Source: Thermoplasmatota archaeon (GTDB lineage Archaea > Thermoplasmatota > Penumbrarchaeia > JANQNL01). From it: a DNA stretch of 41,382 nt. The translations under genes and the position numbers were made by a program. The notes beneath the pieces are model-generated. The model saw only the letters and a program-made list of their open reading frames with translations. It made no database searches and was not told where the DNA came from. Where the stretch lies: contig JANQNL010000127.1 in the NCBI GenBank assembly GCA_028279585.1, positions 1 through 41,382 of the forward strand, read 5' to 3'. Positions 24,359-33,200 of this stretch are shown piece by piece; the first letter of the stretch is position 1, and each line of letters begins with the position of its first letter.

Positions 24359-27300
24359 AGCATGTCGTCGTCCCACATATCGTCGTCATCTTCGAGCTCT
24401 GGCTCGTCGAAGTCGTCCTCGAAGTCATCCTCGAACGCTTCTTCTGGAATGTCATCTGGCATAGCGACGTCGCCCTCGTCCTCGTCGTAGTCAACATCGT
24501 CGTCGAACTCAACATCATCCTCGTCATAATCCATGTCCTCCTCCTCCATCTCCTCTTGAGGGTAACGTCCCGAAAGATCCGAAGAATCGTCAGATTCGAT
24601 TGGATCCTCTGGAGTTGCGGCGAACATACTGGTATCTGCCTCGGCGAACTCGGGCTCGTCCTTCTTCTTGCCCTTACCTTTGCCCTTGCCCTTCTTTCCC
24701 TTCTTGGTCTTCTTCTCATCGCCATAGAGCTCTGCGGCAAGCTTCTCCTTGTCCACCTCATCTTTCTCTTCCTCGTCCTTGGGCTTCTCTTCCTCCTCGC
24801 CCTCCTCCTCGTCAGCAGCTCCTTTCTTGCGCATGATGACTATCACGATCACAATGACCGCGATGATGATCAGGACAAGTACGATGATGCCGATGATCAA
24901 GCAGATCATTCCAAGTTCTCCTGCTACTCCACCGTCACCTCCGTCCCCTCCCCCATCATCTGGTATGATCACGGTTATCGTATCCTCTGTTCCAGAGGCT
25001 GAAGCTGACACGATGTAGGTGCCTGGTTCATCTGGTAACGTAATGATAACTGTCCAGTTCCCATCGTTAGCAGCAATGGTCTGGAACTCCTCACCATCCA
25101 CAGTGACAGTGATGGTCACACCGGTCACCATGTCCTCGGACGTTCCTTTGACCGTGACGCTCTCGCTAGGTTCATACTCACCACCGGAGGCAGGTTCCGT
25201 GATGAAGATCTTCGGAATCAGTGGTGGTGGTGACGGAGGTGCATCGATCGTGGTGAACGAGAATGTGTATACACTTTGGAGTGTCCCACCATCTGCTCCA
25301 GCGGCTGCACCGATGGTCACAGTATATTCGGTCTCGTAGGCCAGGTCCTCGTCGAAGGTCATGGTGACGATTGTGTCCCCAGCACCCGAGGATACGTTGA
25401 AGTTAACAGCAGGCGTAATTGAAAGAACGGACGTGACACTGCCAACGGACATTGCCTGAGAGAAGGTGATGGACACGGTAGTGTCCAATGGAACATCCAC
25501 ATCCGCATGGAATGGCGTGGTCTCCACCACGTATGGGTCGACCACAACAAACCCGGTCACTGTAACGATCATGGTGTCGAACGCTTCATTGCCTGCAGGG
25601 TCTGTGACAGTTAGGGTTACGACATACGATCCCTCGTTGTTGAAGATGTAGCTGGTCTTCTCGCCTGTGAGGTTATGTGGGTAGCTATCGTCCACAAGGC
25701 TCCATCTATAGGACTCTATACCGTTGGCATCCGAGCTGCCATTACCATTGAGGACAGCTGACTCACCGACCGAGATGTTCTGGTTCTCCCCTGCATCTGC
25801 AATTGGTTTAGTATTGTCCACAGTGACCACGATGGTATCTATCGCTTCGTTGCCGTCATGGTCTACAGCGATGACCTTCAAGGTCACAAGACCATCATCA
25901 TGAACGGCTGTACCCCACTGCTTGACCACAGGCAATGAAACAGGTGTTGCATTGTAGATCTCTGTGACCTGTGAGTCGATCACATGCAATGCAACGTAGG
26001 CAAGGCCACTATGCCCATCTGTAGCGCTGAAATGGACATTGACGGTGCCAGAGACCAGACTGTTGTTGGTCGGGGATGTGATGGCCACCACTGGAGCTGT
26101 GTCGTCTCTCACAAGAACGTTGTAGGTTCCACTCTTATTTCCGTTCACACCAGCGTCGGTGAACCAGATATAGAACGAGGCCAGACCACGCTGTGCTTTA
26201 CCACTGATGATGTTCCTATACCCACCAGACTCTGGGTTCATGGAAAGGTTCAGGACAGTTCCATCCACATGAGTGAAGTTGATCCTGACCTGACCTATGG
26301 CCACGTTGTCGTCCAAGGTGACGAAGACATTGATGTCCTCGTTCATGGCCACCACGGATGGGTAGTCTACGGTGAGCAACCATGGCCTAACGTCATCCAC
26401 GACAGGTCTGGACAGTATCGGACTGGAGATGTTGTTCCCGGCCTCATCCTCTGCAAAGAACTTGTAGAAGAGGGTGTCGATGGAATCGTTGGGGACCATG
26501 AAGGAGTAGTTGTATACGCCTGTTCCCTCGAAGTCCATGGTCACATTGGTGTGTGCACCCATGGCACCGAACCAGTATTCGACCTTCACGAGCGCAACCA
26601 CCCTCTCTTCTGTGATGCCAGCGCGGAGGTTGAACGGATCACCAGTGGTCGGGTTACCAGAGGTCACATCGGTGATGCCAGGCCTGATGATGTCATAGGC
26701 CAGAGGCAGCTCGTCTCCTGGACCATGTGGTATCAGTGTATCTCCGAGCCAATCTCCGTCGGTATCCTCTCCTAGGTAGTCGTTCCAGTAATTGCCACCG
26801 CGGTTATCGCCGCCGATGGCGTTAAGTCCTGGTTCCTTGGTTATGTTCCAGTTGTTGTCATCGGCGTTGGAGAGTTGATAGTTCGTTGGGTTGTCGAAGA
26901 TGTTGTTGTAGAACGTATTGTCCACAGAATCTTCGAGGTACACACCCACATCATTGTTGCTGAACGTACTGTTGAATGTCATGATCAGATCGGTTCCACC
27001 TGCAACGTACATCCCATACCTGTTGTTGTCTGTGGTGACGTTCCAGACAGTGGAATCAGTGCAGTACCCTATGAGCACACCCGCAGTTCCGTTGGTGAGC
27101 ACCTGACGTGCTACAGTGAAGTCATAACAGTTTGCCAGGATCACCTGTCCAGCACCTTGGGGTGGGGAGAATGCGAAGGTGTTCTTGTAGTAGAGCACTG
27201 GTTTTCCATCAACGGTGTTGGTGTCCTGGATGAAGTGGCTGTTCCACTTGCTCATCAGGCCACTTATCAGAATTCCGCAGTCTGGGAAGGTGTTGTTGTG

Positions 27301-30042
27301 GACCATCATGGTCACAGATCCGTTTAGGAACAGACCAGCGAGACCACAAAGCTCGATGGTGTTGTTCTTCACTATGTTCCAGGTGGACCATTTGTACCAC
27401 ACTCCATACATCGAGCAGTCCTCGACATGGTTATACTCAGTTGTCATAGAGGATACGGACCATCCGATGATTCCGATGTCGTTGAGGTAGAGGGAGTTGT
27501 TGTGGACCCATGCTCCAGTTGATCCGGAGCAGTTGATACCAACATTGTTCTGGTCGATGGTATTGTTACCGACAGTGTTAGTGTTCGAGTTCGAATACAT
27601 ATTGATGCCAGCAACGTTACCATCGATGATGTTGTCCGTGATGATGTTGAGATCGCTCATATAGAGGGTGATTCCATTGGCTGAGTTGGACTGGATGGTA
27701 TTGTTGCCAATGACGTTATCGTCACATGTGAAGTTCAGGAACATCCCATGACCAGCAACGGTCCCGTAGATCGTGTTATCGTCGATGATGTTCGTGCTGG
27801 ACTGTGTTAGATGAAGGCCTGCCCACATGTTGTCCTGAAGACTATTGTTCATGATCAGATTTCCAGAGTTAGAAAGGATAGATACGCCATATTGGTCGTT
27901 GATATGGCAAGTATTGTTCTCGATGATCGTTTTTCCTGTTCCCCACTGGATATAGATCCCTATATTATTGTCCATCGCAATGTTATTGGTATATCGGTTG
28001 GGTCCATTGAAGTAAGAATAGATGCCTCTCTCACACCTCAAGAAGGTACTGTTGTAGATCCAGTTGTTCTCTGATGATGTCGAGACATAGGCTCCATACC
28101 AGTTATCGTTGCAGGAGATATTTCCCAACACACAAAATGTGGAGTAAGCGAACACCACTCCCATTGAAGCGTTGGAGCAATTGATGTCGTTTGCAATGAC
28201 CAAATCGCTGTTTACGATCAGCATCTGACCAGTATTTGTGGGAACGGTCTCCCCTGTGGAATTGCATACGTATCGAACCGGTCTACCATTTACTGTGTTC
28301 GTTGCATCAATTTTTTGGGTATTATAAGCTGCAAGAACGAAACCGCCCATAGCAAATCCACACATCTCAAGATGGTTGTCGTATGATTTTGTCGTCTGCG
28401 AATTGTAGATGTAGATCCCCTGTTTTGAACAGTTGTGGATAGTATTATTCCTCATTACGGCCGATGTTGCAGAATTGAGGTATATACCAGTTTCTGACCA
28501 CGCTATGGTGTTGTTAAAGTTGCGGATACGGATCGCTGTGCTCAGATAGATCCCACGGTCCATATTTCCAATGCAGGTGTTGTTCCTGATGATATTATCG
28601 TTGCACTGGGTGGTCATGAAAACCCCATAATCCTGGCTCCAGTTGCATGAATTGTTCTGTATTCGAGTGAAATCTGTATATGCTAGGTAGACCCCCGTTC
28701 CCTTCTGACCATCGCAGCTGTTGTTATGGACCAGGATGTCATCAGAGCCATGGAGATATACGCCGTAGACCTGGTCATCGAGATCGCAGTTCCGGATCGT
28801 TGATGATGAGCACCAACCCATAAGGACCCCGATGAAATTGGAGCTAAGGTTGAGGTCCTCGATCAACTGGTTCTGACAGTTCGCAAAGATCAGTTGTCCT
28901 GTATCGGCAGGCACAGAAACAGCAACAGACTGGTCCTTGTAGAAACGAACTGGTTTCCAGTTCACCTCGTTCGTTGTATCGATGGTATGGGTGTTATAGT
29001 GACCTATAGCTATTCCGTAAAATAGTATCCCAGTATCGGTCATGTTATTTCCAGACAAGCTTGCTGATGTTACCTGGTTCAACAATATTCCGGTGGTGGT
29101 CATAGTGATGTTGTTATCGTCTATTGTGATGACATTTCCACTCCATGCGTAGATCCCGTTCGAACAGTCGGTTAGGTTGTTCCCATCAACGGTCGTTCCA
29201 TCACACCACCATACCTGGACGCCATTGTTCGTGTCAGAGATATTATTCCCTTTGATGAGACTATTGTCTGCCTGATTAAAGGAGATAGCATTGGCAGTCA
29301 TTGAGATCCGATTGTACAACAGCTCGTTCGAATTGGACCAAATGATGTTGAATCCATTGTTATTGCTGTCTGTAATATTGTTTTTATAGAACACGTTGGA
29401 GTTGGAGCTTCCTGTCAGTGAGACGGCATGTTGCCCGACATCGAAGATAGTGTTGTTGATCAGGTCATTTCCAGCACTGTTCCACATGGATATGCCTGTC
29501 ATCAACATCCCAGTTATCGTATTGTTCCGAACCTCACCATTTGTCAAAGTTCGTAGGTTGAATCCAGTCGAACAAACTGTGACGTTGTTGTCTGCAAGGA
29601 GCAAGTTGTCCACGGTTTGAAGGTATATTGCCGTATTGAGGTTCGAGAACCTGCAATGCTCGATGATCACATTGTCCACAGTGTTGAGAGACACTCCATA
29701 TTGTGTGTTGTATCCCCTCAACCAGCAGTTCCTGATGACCACGTACGCATTGGTGTTTGAGATCGTTATCGAATTGGTCCCGGAAGCGTTGATGGTCCAG
29801 TTCTCGATGATGTATGGGTCCCCTTGGGTTCCAGCACCATCAACGACGCCATTTGCCCCTGTGTACTCACCATTGCTGGTGATCGTGATCGTAGAACGAT
29901 ATCCTAAGGCGGTCTCATTGGTGAGCTCGCCTGAGGCGATGTCCAGTACCTCAAAGCTGGAGATCCTATCGAACCCAGCGAGGCCGGCGATACACAGTCC
30001 CAGGACAAGCAGAACACTAATTAATTTGGTGGTTGGTCTCAT
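24355..30042 (-). CDS. Giant surface beta-helix/PKD/Ig-like protein with acidic cytoplasmic tail
   Basis: 1895 residues. Signal peptide 1-24. Residues about 60-1120 are right-handed beta-helix (NosD/parallel beta-helix) repeats with abundant xNNT/xDNN turns. They contain three longer spaced modules of the type IDxTNxVxxxPVxYxxN...GQ(hydrophobic)3xNC at about 349, 574 and 934, and end in the cap NYWNDYLGEDTDGDWLGD. Ig-like folds follow, including a PKD-type domain (about 1404-1494), an SbsA-like Ig domain (1499-1600) and a further beta domain (1610-1690). A Gly/Asp linker, one membrane span (about 1708-1736) and a 155-residue tail complete it. The tail has a Lys/Gly-rich block, the motif IESDDSSDLSGRYPQE (about 1814-1829) and ends DDMWDDDML. 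Likely cell-surface glycan- or protein-binding; substrate unknown. Confidence 0.9.
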   Translation of the reverse strand: MRPTTKLISVLLVLGLCIAGLAGFDRISSFEVLDIASGELTNETALGYRSTITITSNGEYTGANGVVDGAGTQGDPYIIENWTINASGTNSITISNTNAYVVIRNCWLRGYNTQYGVSLNTVDNVIIEHCRFSNLNTAIYLQTVDNLLLADNNVTVCSTGFNLRTLTNGEVRNNTITGMLMTGISMWNSAGNDLINNTIFDVGQHAVSLTGSSNSNVFYKNNITDSNNNGFNIIWSNSNELLYNRISMTANAISFNQADNSLIKGNNISDTNNGVQVWWCDGTTVDGNNLTDCSNGIYAWSGNVITIDDNNITMTTTGILLNQVTSASLSGNNMTDTGILFYGIAIGHYNTHTIDTTNEVNWKPVRFYKDQSVAVSVPADTGQLIFANCQNQLIEDLNLSSNFIGVLMGWCSSSTIRNCDLDDQVYGVYLHGSDDILVHNNSCDGQKGTGVYLAYTDFTRIQNNSCNWSQDYGVFMTTQCNDNIIRNNTCIGNMDRGIYLSTAIRIRNFNNTIAWSETGIYLNSATSAVMRNNTIHNCSKQGIYIYNSQTTKSYDNHLEMCGFAMGGFVLAAYNTQKIDATNTVNGRPVRYVCNSTGETVPTNTGQMLIVNSDLVIANDINCSNASMGVVFAYSTFCVLGNISCNDNWYGAYVSTSSENNWIYNSTFLRCERGIYSYFNGPNRYTNNIAMDNNIGIYIQWGTGKTIIENNTCHINDQYGVSILSNSGNLIMNNSLQDNMWAGLHLTQSSTNIIDDNTIYGTVAGHGMFLNFTCDDNVIGNNTIQSNSANGITLYMSDLNIITDNIIDGNVAGINMYSNSNTNTVGNNTIDQNNVGINCSGSTGAWVHNNSLYLNDIGIIGWSVSSMTTEYNHVEDCSMYGVWYKWSTWNIVKNNTIELCGLAGLFLNGSVTMMVHNNTFPDCGILISGLMSKWNSHFIQDTNTVDGKPVLYYKNTFAFSPPQGAGQVILANCYDFTVARQVLTNGTAGVLIGYCTDSTVWNVTTDNNRYGMYVAGGTDLIMTFNSTFSNNDVGVYLEDSVDNTFYNNIFDNPTNYQLSNADDNNWNITKEPGLNAIGGDNRGGNYWNDYLGEDTDGDWLGDTLIPHGPGDELPLAYDIIRPGITDVTSGNPTTGDPFNLRAGITEERVVALVKVEYWFGAMGAHTNVTMDFEGTGVYNYSFMVPNDSIDTLFYKFFAEDEAGNNISSPILSRPVVDDVRPWLLTVDYPSVVAMNEDINVFVTLDDNVAIGQVRINFTHVDGTVLNLSMNPESGGYRNIISGKAQRGLASFYIWFTDAGVNGNKSGTYNVLVRDDTAPVVAITSPTNNSLVSGTVNVHFSATDGHSGLAYVALHVIDSQVTEIYNATPVSLPVVKQWGTAVHDDGLVTLKVIAVDHDGNEAIDTIVVTVDNTKPIADAGENQNISVGESAVLNGNGSSDANGIESYRWSLVDDSYPHNLTGEKTSYIFNNEGSYVVTLTVTDPAGNEAFDTMIVTVTGFVVVDPYVVETTPFHADVDVPLDTTVSITFSQAMSVGSVTSVLSITPAVNFNVSSGAGDTIVTMTFDEDLAYETEYTVTIGAAAGADGGTLQSVYTFSFTTIDAPPSPPPLIPKIFITEPASGGEYEPSESVTVKGTSEDMVTGVTITVTVDGEEFQTIAANDGNWTVIITLPDEPGTYIVSASASGTEDTITVIIPDDGGGDGGDGGVAGELGMICLIIGIIVLVLIIIAVIVIVIVIMRKKGAADEEEGEEEEKPKDEEEKDEVDKEKLAAELYGDEKKTKKGKKGKGKGKGKKKDEPEFAEADTSMFAATPEDPIESDDSSDLSGRYPQEEMEEEDMDYDEDDVEFDDDVDYDEDEGDVAMPDDIPEEAFEDDFEDDFDEPELEDDDDMWDDDML
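24551..24607 (-). repeat. Tail-tag DNA repeat, copy 1
   Basis: These 57 bases match 35504-35560 with a single mismatch (T at 24601 against A at 35554); the first 50 are identical. They encode the same frame in both genes, giving the motif IESDDSSDLSGRYPQE in the cytoplasmic tail. Flanking DNA is acidic low-complexity coding sequence and does not align. Confidence 0.95.
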
Positions 30043-30049
30043 ACCATTT

Positions 30050-30093
30050 CCCCCACTCGCATGGTCCTGTGTTCCATTACTTCTATATTAGAA
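30050..30093 (-). promoter_or_regulatory. Promoter and ribosome site of the beta-helix/PKD gene
   Basis: GGGGG (30050-30054) lies 7 nt before ATG 30042. A 13-nt palindrome TTCTA-TAT-TAGAA (30081-30093) contains the TATA element, about 45 nt upstream. The rest of 30094-30232 shows no gene or clear structure. Confidence 0.5.
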
Positions 30094-30232
30094 GATTGGT
30101 ACAACCGGCGGACCAGAGCAGCTCCACGTGACAAATAGATAGAACTAGGTCTTATTTGATGTTTGTTGCGTGCTTTTTCCGTTTGCGGCAACGACATTGA
30201 CCAACTGTTGGGCATAGATGATGTGAATGTGT

Positions 30233-33200
30233 TCAATCATCATCCCATTCCTCATCATCGGTGAGGTCGTCAGGTAGAAGGATGTCGTCATCGGGGTCCT
30301 CGAACTCCTCTTCGTCGTAGTCCTCTGGCTCCTCTTCCTCCTCCTCTTCTTCAGCTACCTCTTCGTGTGCAGCCTCAGAACCTGCAGCCTCCCAGACCTC
30401 CACGCCATCCTGGGACTCCTCGATGTCCTCCTCCATCTCCTCATCCACCTCTTCGAGCTCCTCGTCCTCCTTGGCAGCCTCTTCCAGCTGGTCCTCTTGC
30501 ATGAGCTCCTGATGTATGAGGGCCAGTTCCTTCTCGGACGAGTCCGCTGTGGGTCCCGCTACGATCTCTTCATCCTCATCATCTTGATGCTCAGCATCCT
30601 GCTTGTTCTTCATGGTAACGAACAGGAAGATAGCGATGAATACCGCTCCGACAAGGAGTATTGCAACACCCATGATAACAGCCATGACAACGAAAGAAGT
30701 GTTATCCTGGCCATCCTCTCCATCTTGAACTGGAGGGTTGGTCCCACCTCCACCTCCACTCCCACCTTCGTCCTTCTTGTCTACGCGGACCAGGATGGAT
30801 GTGTTCGAACTTGCCCCATCATCGTCAGTGATCGTGAGGATGATGCGATAGTCCCCTTCCTCCTCGTAGGAATGGTTCAGCTCGATGAGGTCCGATGTGT
30901 TCCCATCTCCAAGGTCCCAGTGGAACGTCAGCTCGTCCAGGTCATCATCTGGGTCTGTGGAGTTCAGAGCATCGAGGAATATCAGGTCGTCCTCCTTGAT
31001 GGTCGTGTTCGAGGAGTTTATGGCTGCTGATGGCCCAAGGTTCTCTACCGTGACCTTGATATGCACATCTGGCCCCCAGTCACCCCAGTCGTCCCTGCCT
31101 CTGCCTGTGGCGTTGTAGATGCCATCGTCATTGTACTGGTGGGTCGGAACTTTATCGGTGGAATTGGTGCCGTCACCGAAGTCCCAGAACCATTCCACGA
31201 CCTCTCCATCATTGTCCATGATAGTGATGTTGAACTCGAAGATGGTGGTCACATCACCGAAGAAGACGTACTCCTGGTAATTGTATGGAGGGTCGTTATC
31301 AACGACGATGATCTCCTCGTAGTATCCCATGCCGCTATCATCATCGGTGACGGTCAGGTTCACGGTGAAGTTGCCAGGTGTGGCATAGTCGTGATCGACC
31401 ATCTGTCCGTACAACGTGGTATCATCACCCATGTCCCATGTGTAGTTGACCAGGGTCCCGTCTAGGTCAGTGTCATTGGCTGCCTCGAAGATGTCCAGGT
31501 TCCTGGAGCCATCTGTGAACTGTGACACTGAGTGAGTGAACGAAGCGGTCGGTGCCCTATTGAGAATGGTGATGATCTTGTTCGTGCTGACGGTCACGAG
31601 GTTGTCGTCCATCACGCTCAGGGTGACATTGTATTCCCCGTCATCAGAGTACGAATGGGTGATAAGCACACCGAACGCTGTGGTGTTATCTCCCAGGTCC
31701 CATGTGTAGTTCAGATCAGGCCCGTCCACATCTGTGGAAAGGTTCCCATTGAAAGTGATCTCCACACCAGTTAGCACATTGTTATCTGAAGCATTGATCA
31801 CAGGTACTGGTGGCGAGTTCACATACATGGAAAGGTTGGTCATGATGCAACCGCTCCATCCCATGCACGCAAGCGCCCAGAGCTCGTTGTCGCCAGCATC
31901 GCCGGTGGTGTCCCACTCCATGTCCACCTTGGTCTGGACACCTGGTGTCACGGACACATAGAACGGACCGTCGATGAGCTCCCCGTCCGTGTTCGGGTTC
32001 CCGTTGTATAGGAACACTGAGACGTTGGATGCCATGCCGTGGCCTATGTTATAAACACGAGCTGCAAAGTAGCGCATGTCTCCAACGTTGGGGGACATCG
32101 GTATGATGGTCTGGTCTTCCAGGACCAGGTTCAACACAGGCTTGACGAACACCACGAACACAGAGGAGAACCCATGGACCGTGAGGTCTGGGATGGTCGT
32201 ATACCCGGTTTCCGGGTCGTAGGTGAAGCCTGTGATGTCCACCACGGTTCCGTTATCCGGATACCATGCCTGTGGGTCTCCCTGGCACCTGAAACTGATC
32301 TCATGGGTATGGTCTGAAGCATTGTTGTTTATCAGGAAGTAAGAGCTGAAGCCAACATCATCGCGCTTGGAATACCAGATAAACTCGTCCGGTCCGTCCT
32401 CGATGACCATGTCGAGGTCCATGTGTTCATTCAGCGCGTTGGTCACCTCGGTCACATCTCCAACGATCCAGATGGCCTTTCCACCCAGGTCGCTCTCCAT
32501 GACCTTGTAGCCAGAGCCTGGGACGTCCTGGGGATTGAAGATGTCGTCGATGAGGTTGATGACCTCGTTGTCCTCGCCATGCTCAGCGGACCCGTACGGT
32601 AGGTCACCCACTGCCAAGATGGTCCCACCGGAGTTGTAGAACTCGTTTATTATGGCCAGAGTATCGTTCTGTATGAAGAACATCTCTGGAATGATCAGGA
32701 CCTTGAAGCGCTGGCCAGACAATGGATGATGCAGGACCGGTGTTCCACCGTTCTCCTCGATGATCATCCTCTCCATGGATACATCGTCCACGTAGATGAA
32801 GTCGAGCTGGTTCCGCTGCAGTTCCTTGGTCAGGTTCGTGAACGACCTGTCATGCTGATTGCCAGTGAACGCGTCCAGGTTCCAGATCTGGGCAGTGGAA
32901 GGAGTGTACTCGGCCTGGAACGTCGTGGTCGGATACAGGACCGCGATGTCCGTTTTGTATTCACCCTGGTTCATCATATAGCCGGTCCTTCCTACATGCT
33001 TGGAATGGTTCTGCAGCTCCTCCTTTGGAACCACTCCTCTGTAGAAGGAAAAGCTTGTGACGATGTCCACGCCCTGGACCATCTGCCAGTTCGCAACCGC
33101 GCTCATGTTCCTGTAGTTCATGGACGTGGATGCCACCGAGTACTCGGTCATCACGTGTTCCTTGTCATACATGACAGCTGCAGAGGCGGCCAGCTTGGGG

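Noticed and set aside
25984..26775. 263-codon plus-strand frame inside the beta-helix/PKD gene
   Set aside because: No start signal, no family resemblance, and it is wholly contained in a well-supported minus-strand gene.
26880..29700. Recurrent GTTGTTGT-type words at irregular spacing, suggestive of a repeat array
   Set aside because: They encode the Asn-rich turns of the beta-helix; spacing and spacers are coding and there are no cas genes, so it is not a CRISPR array.
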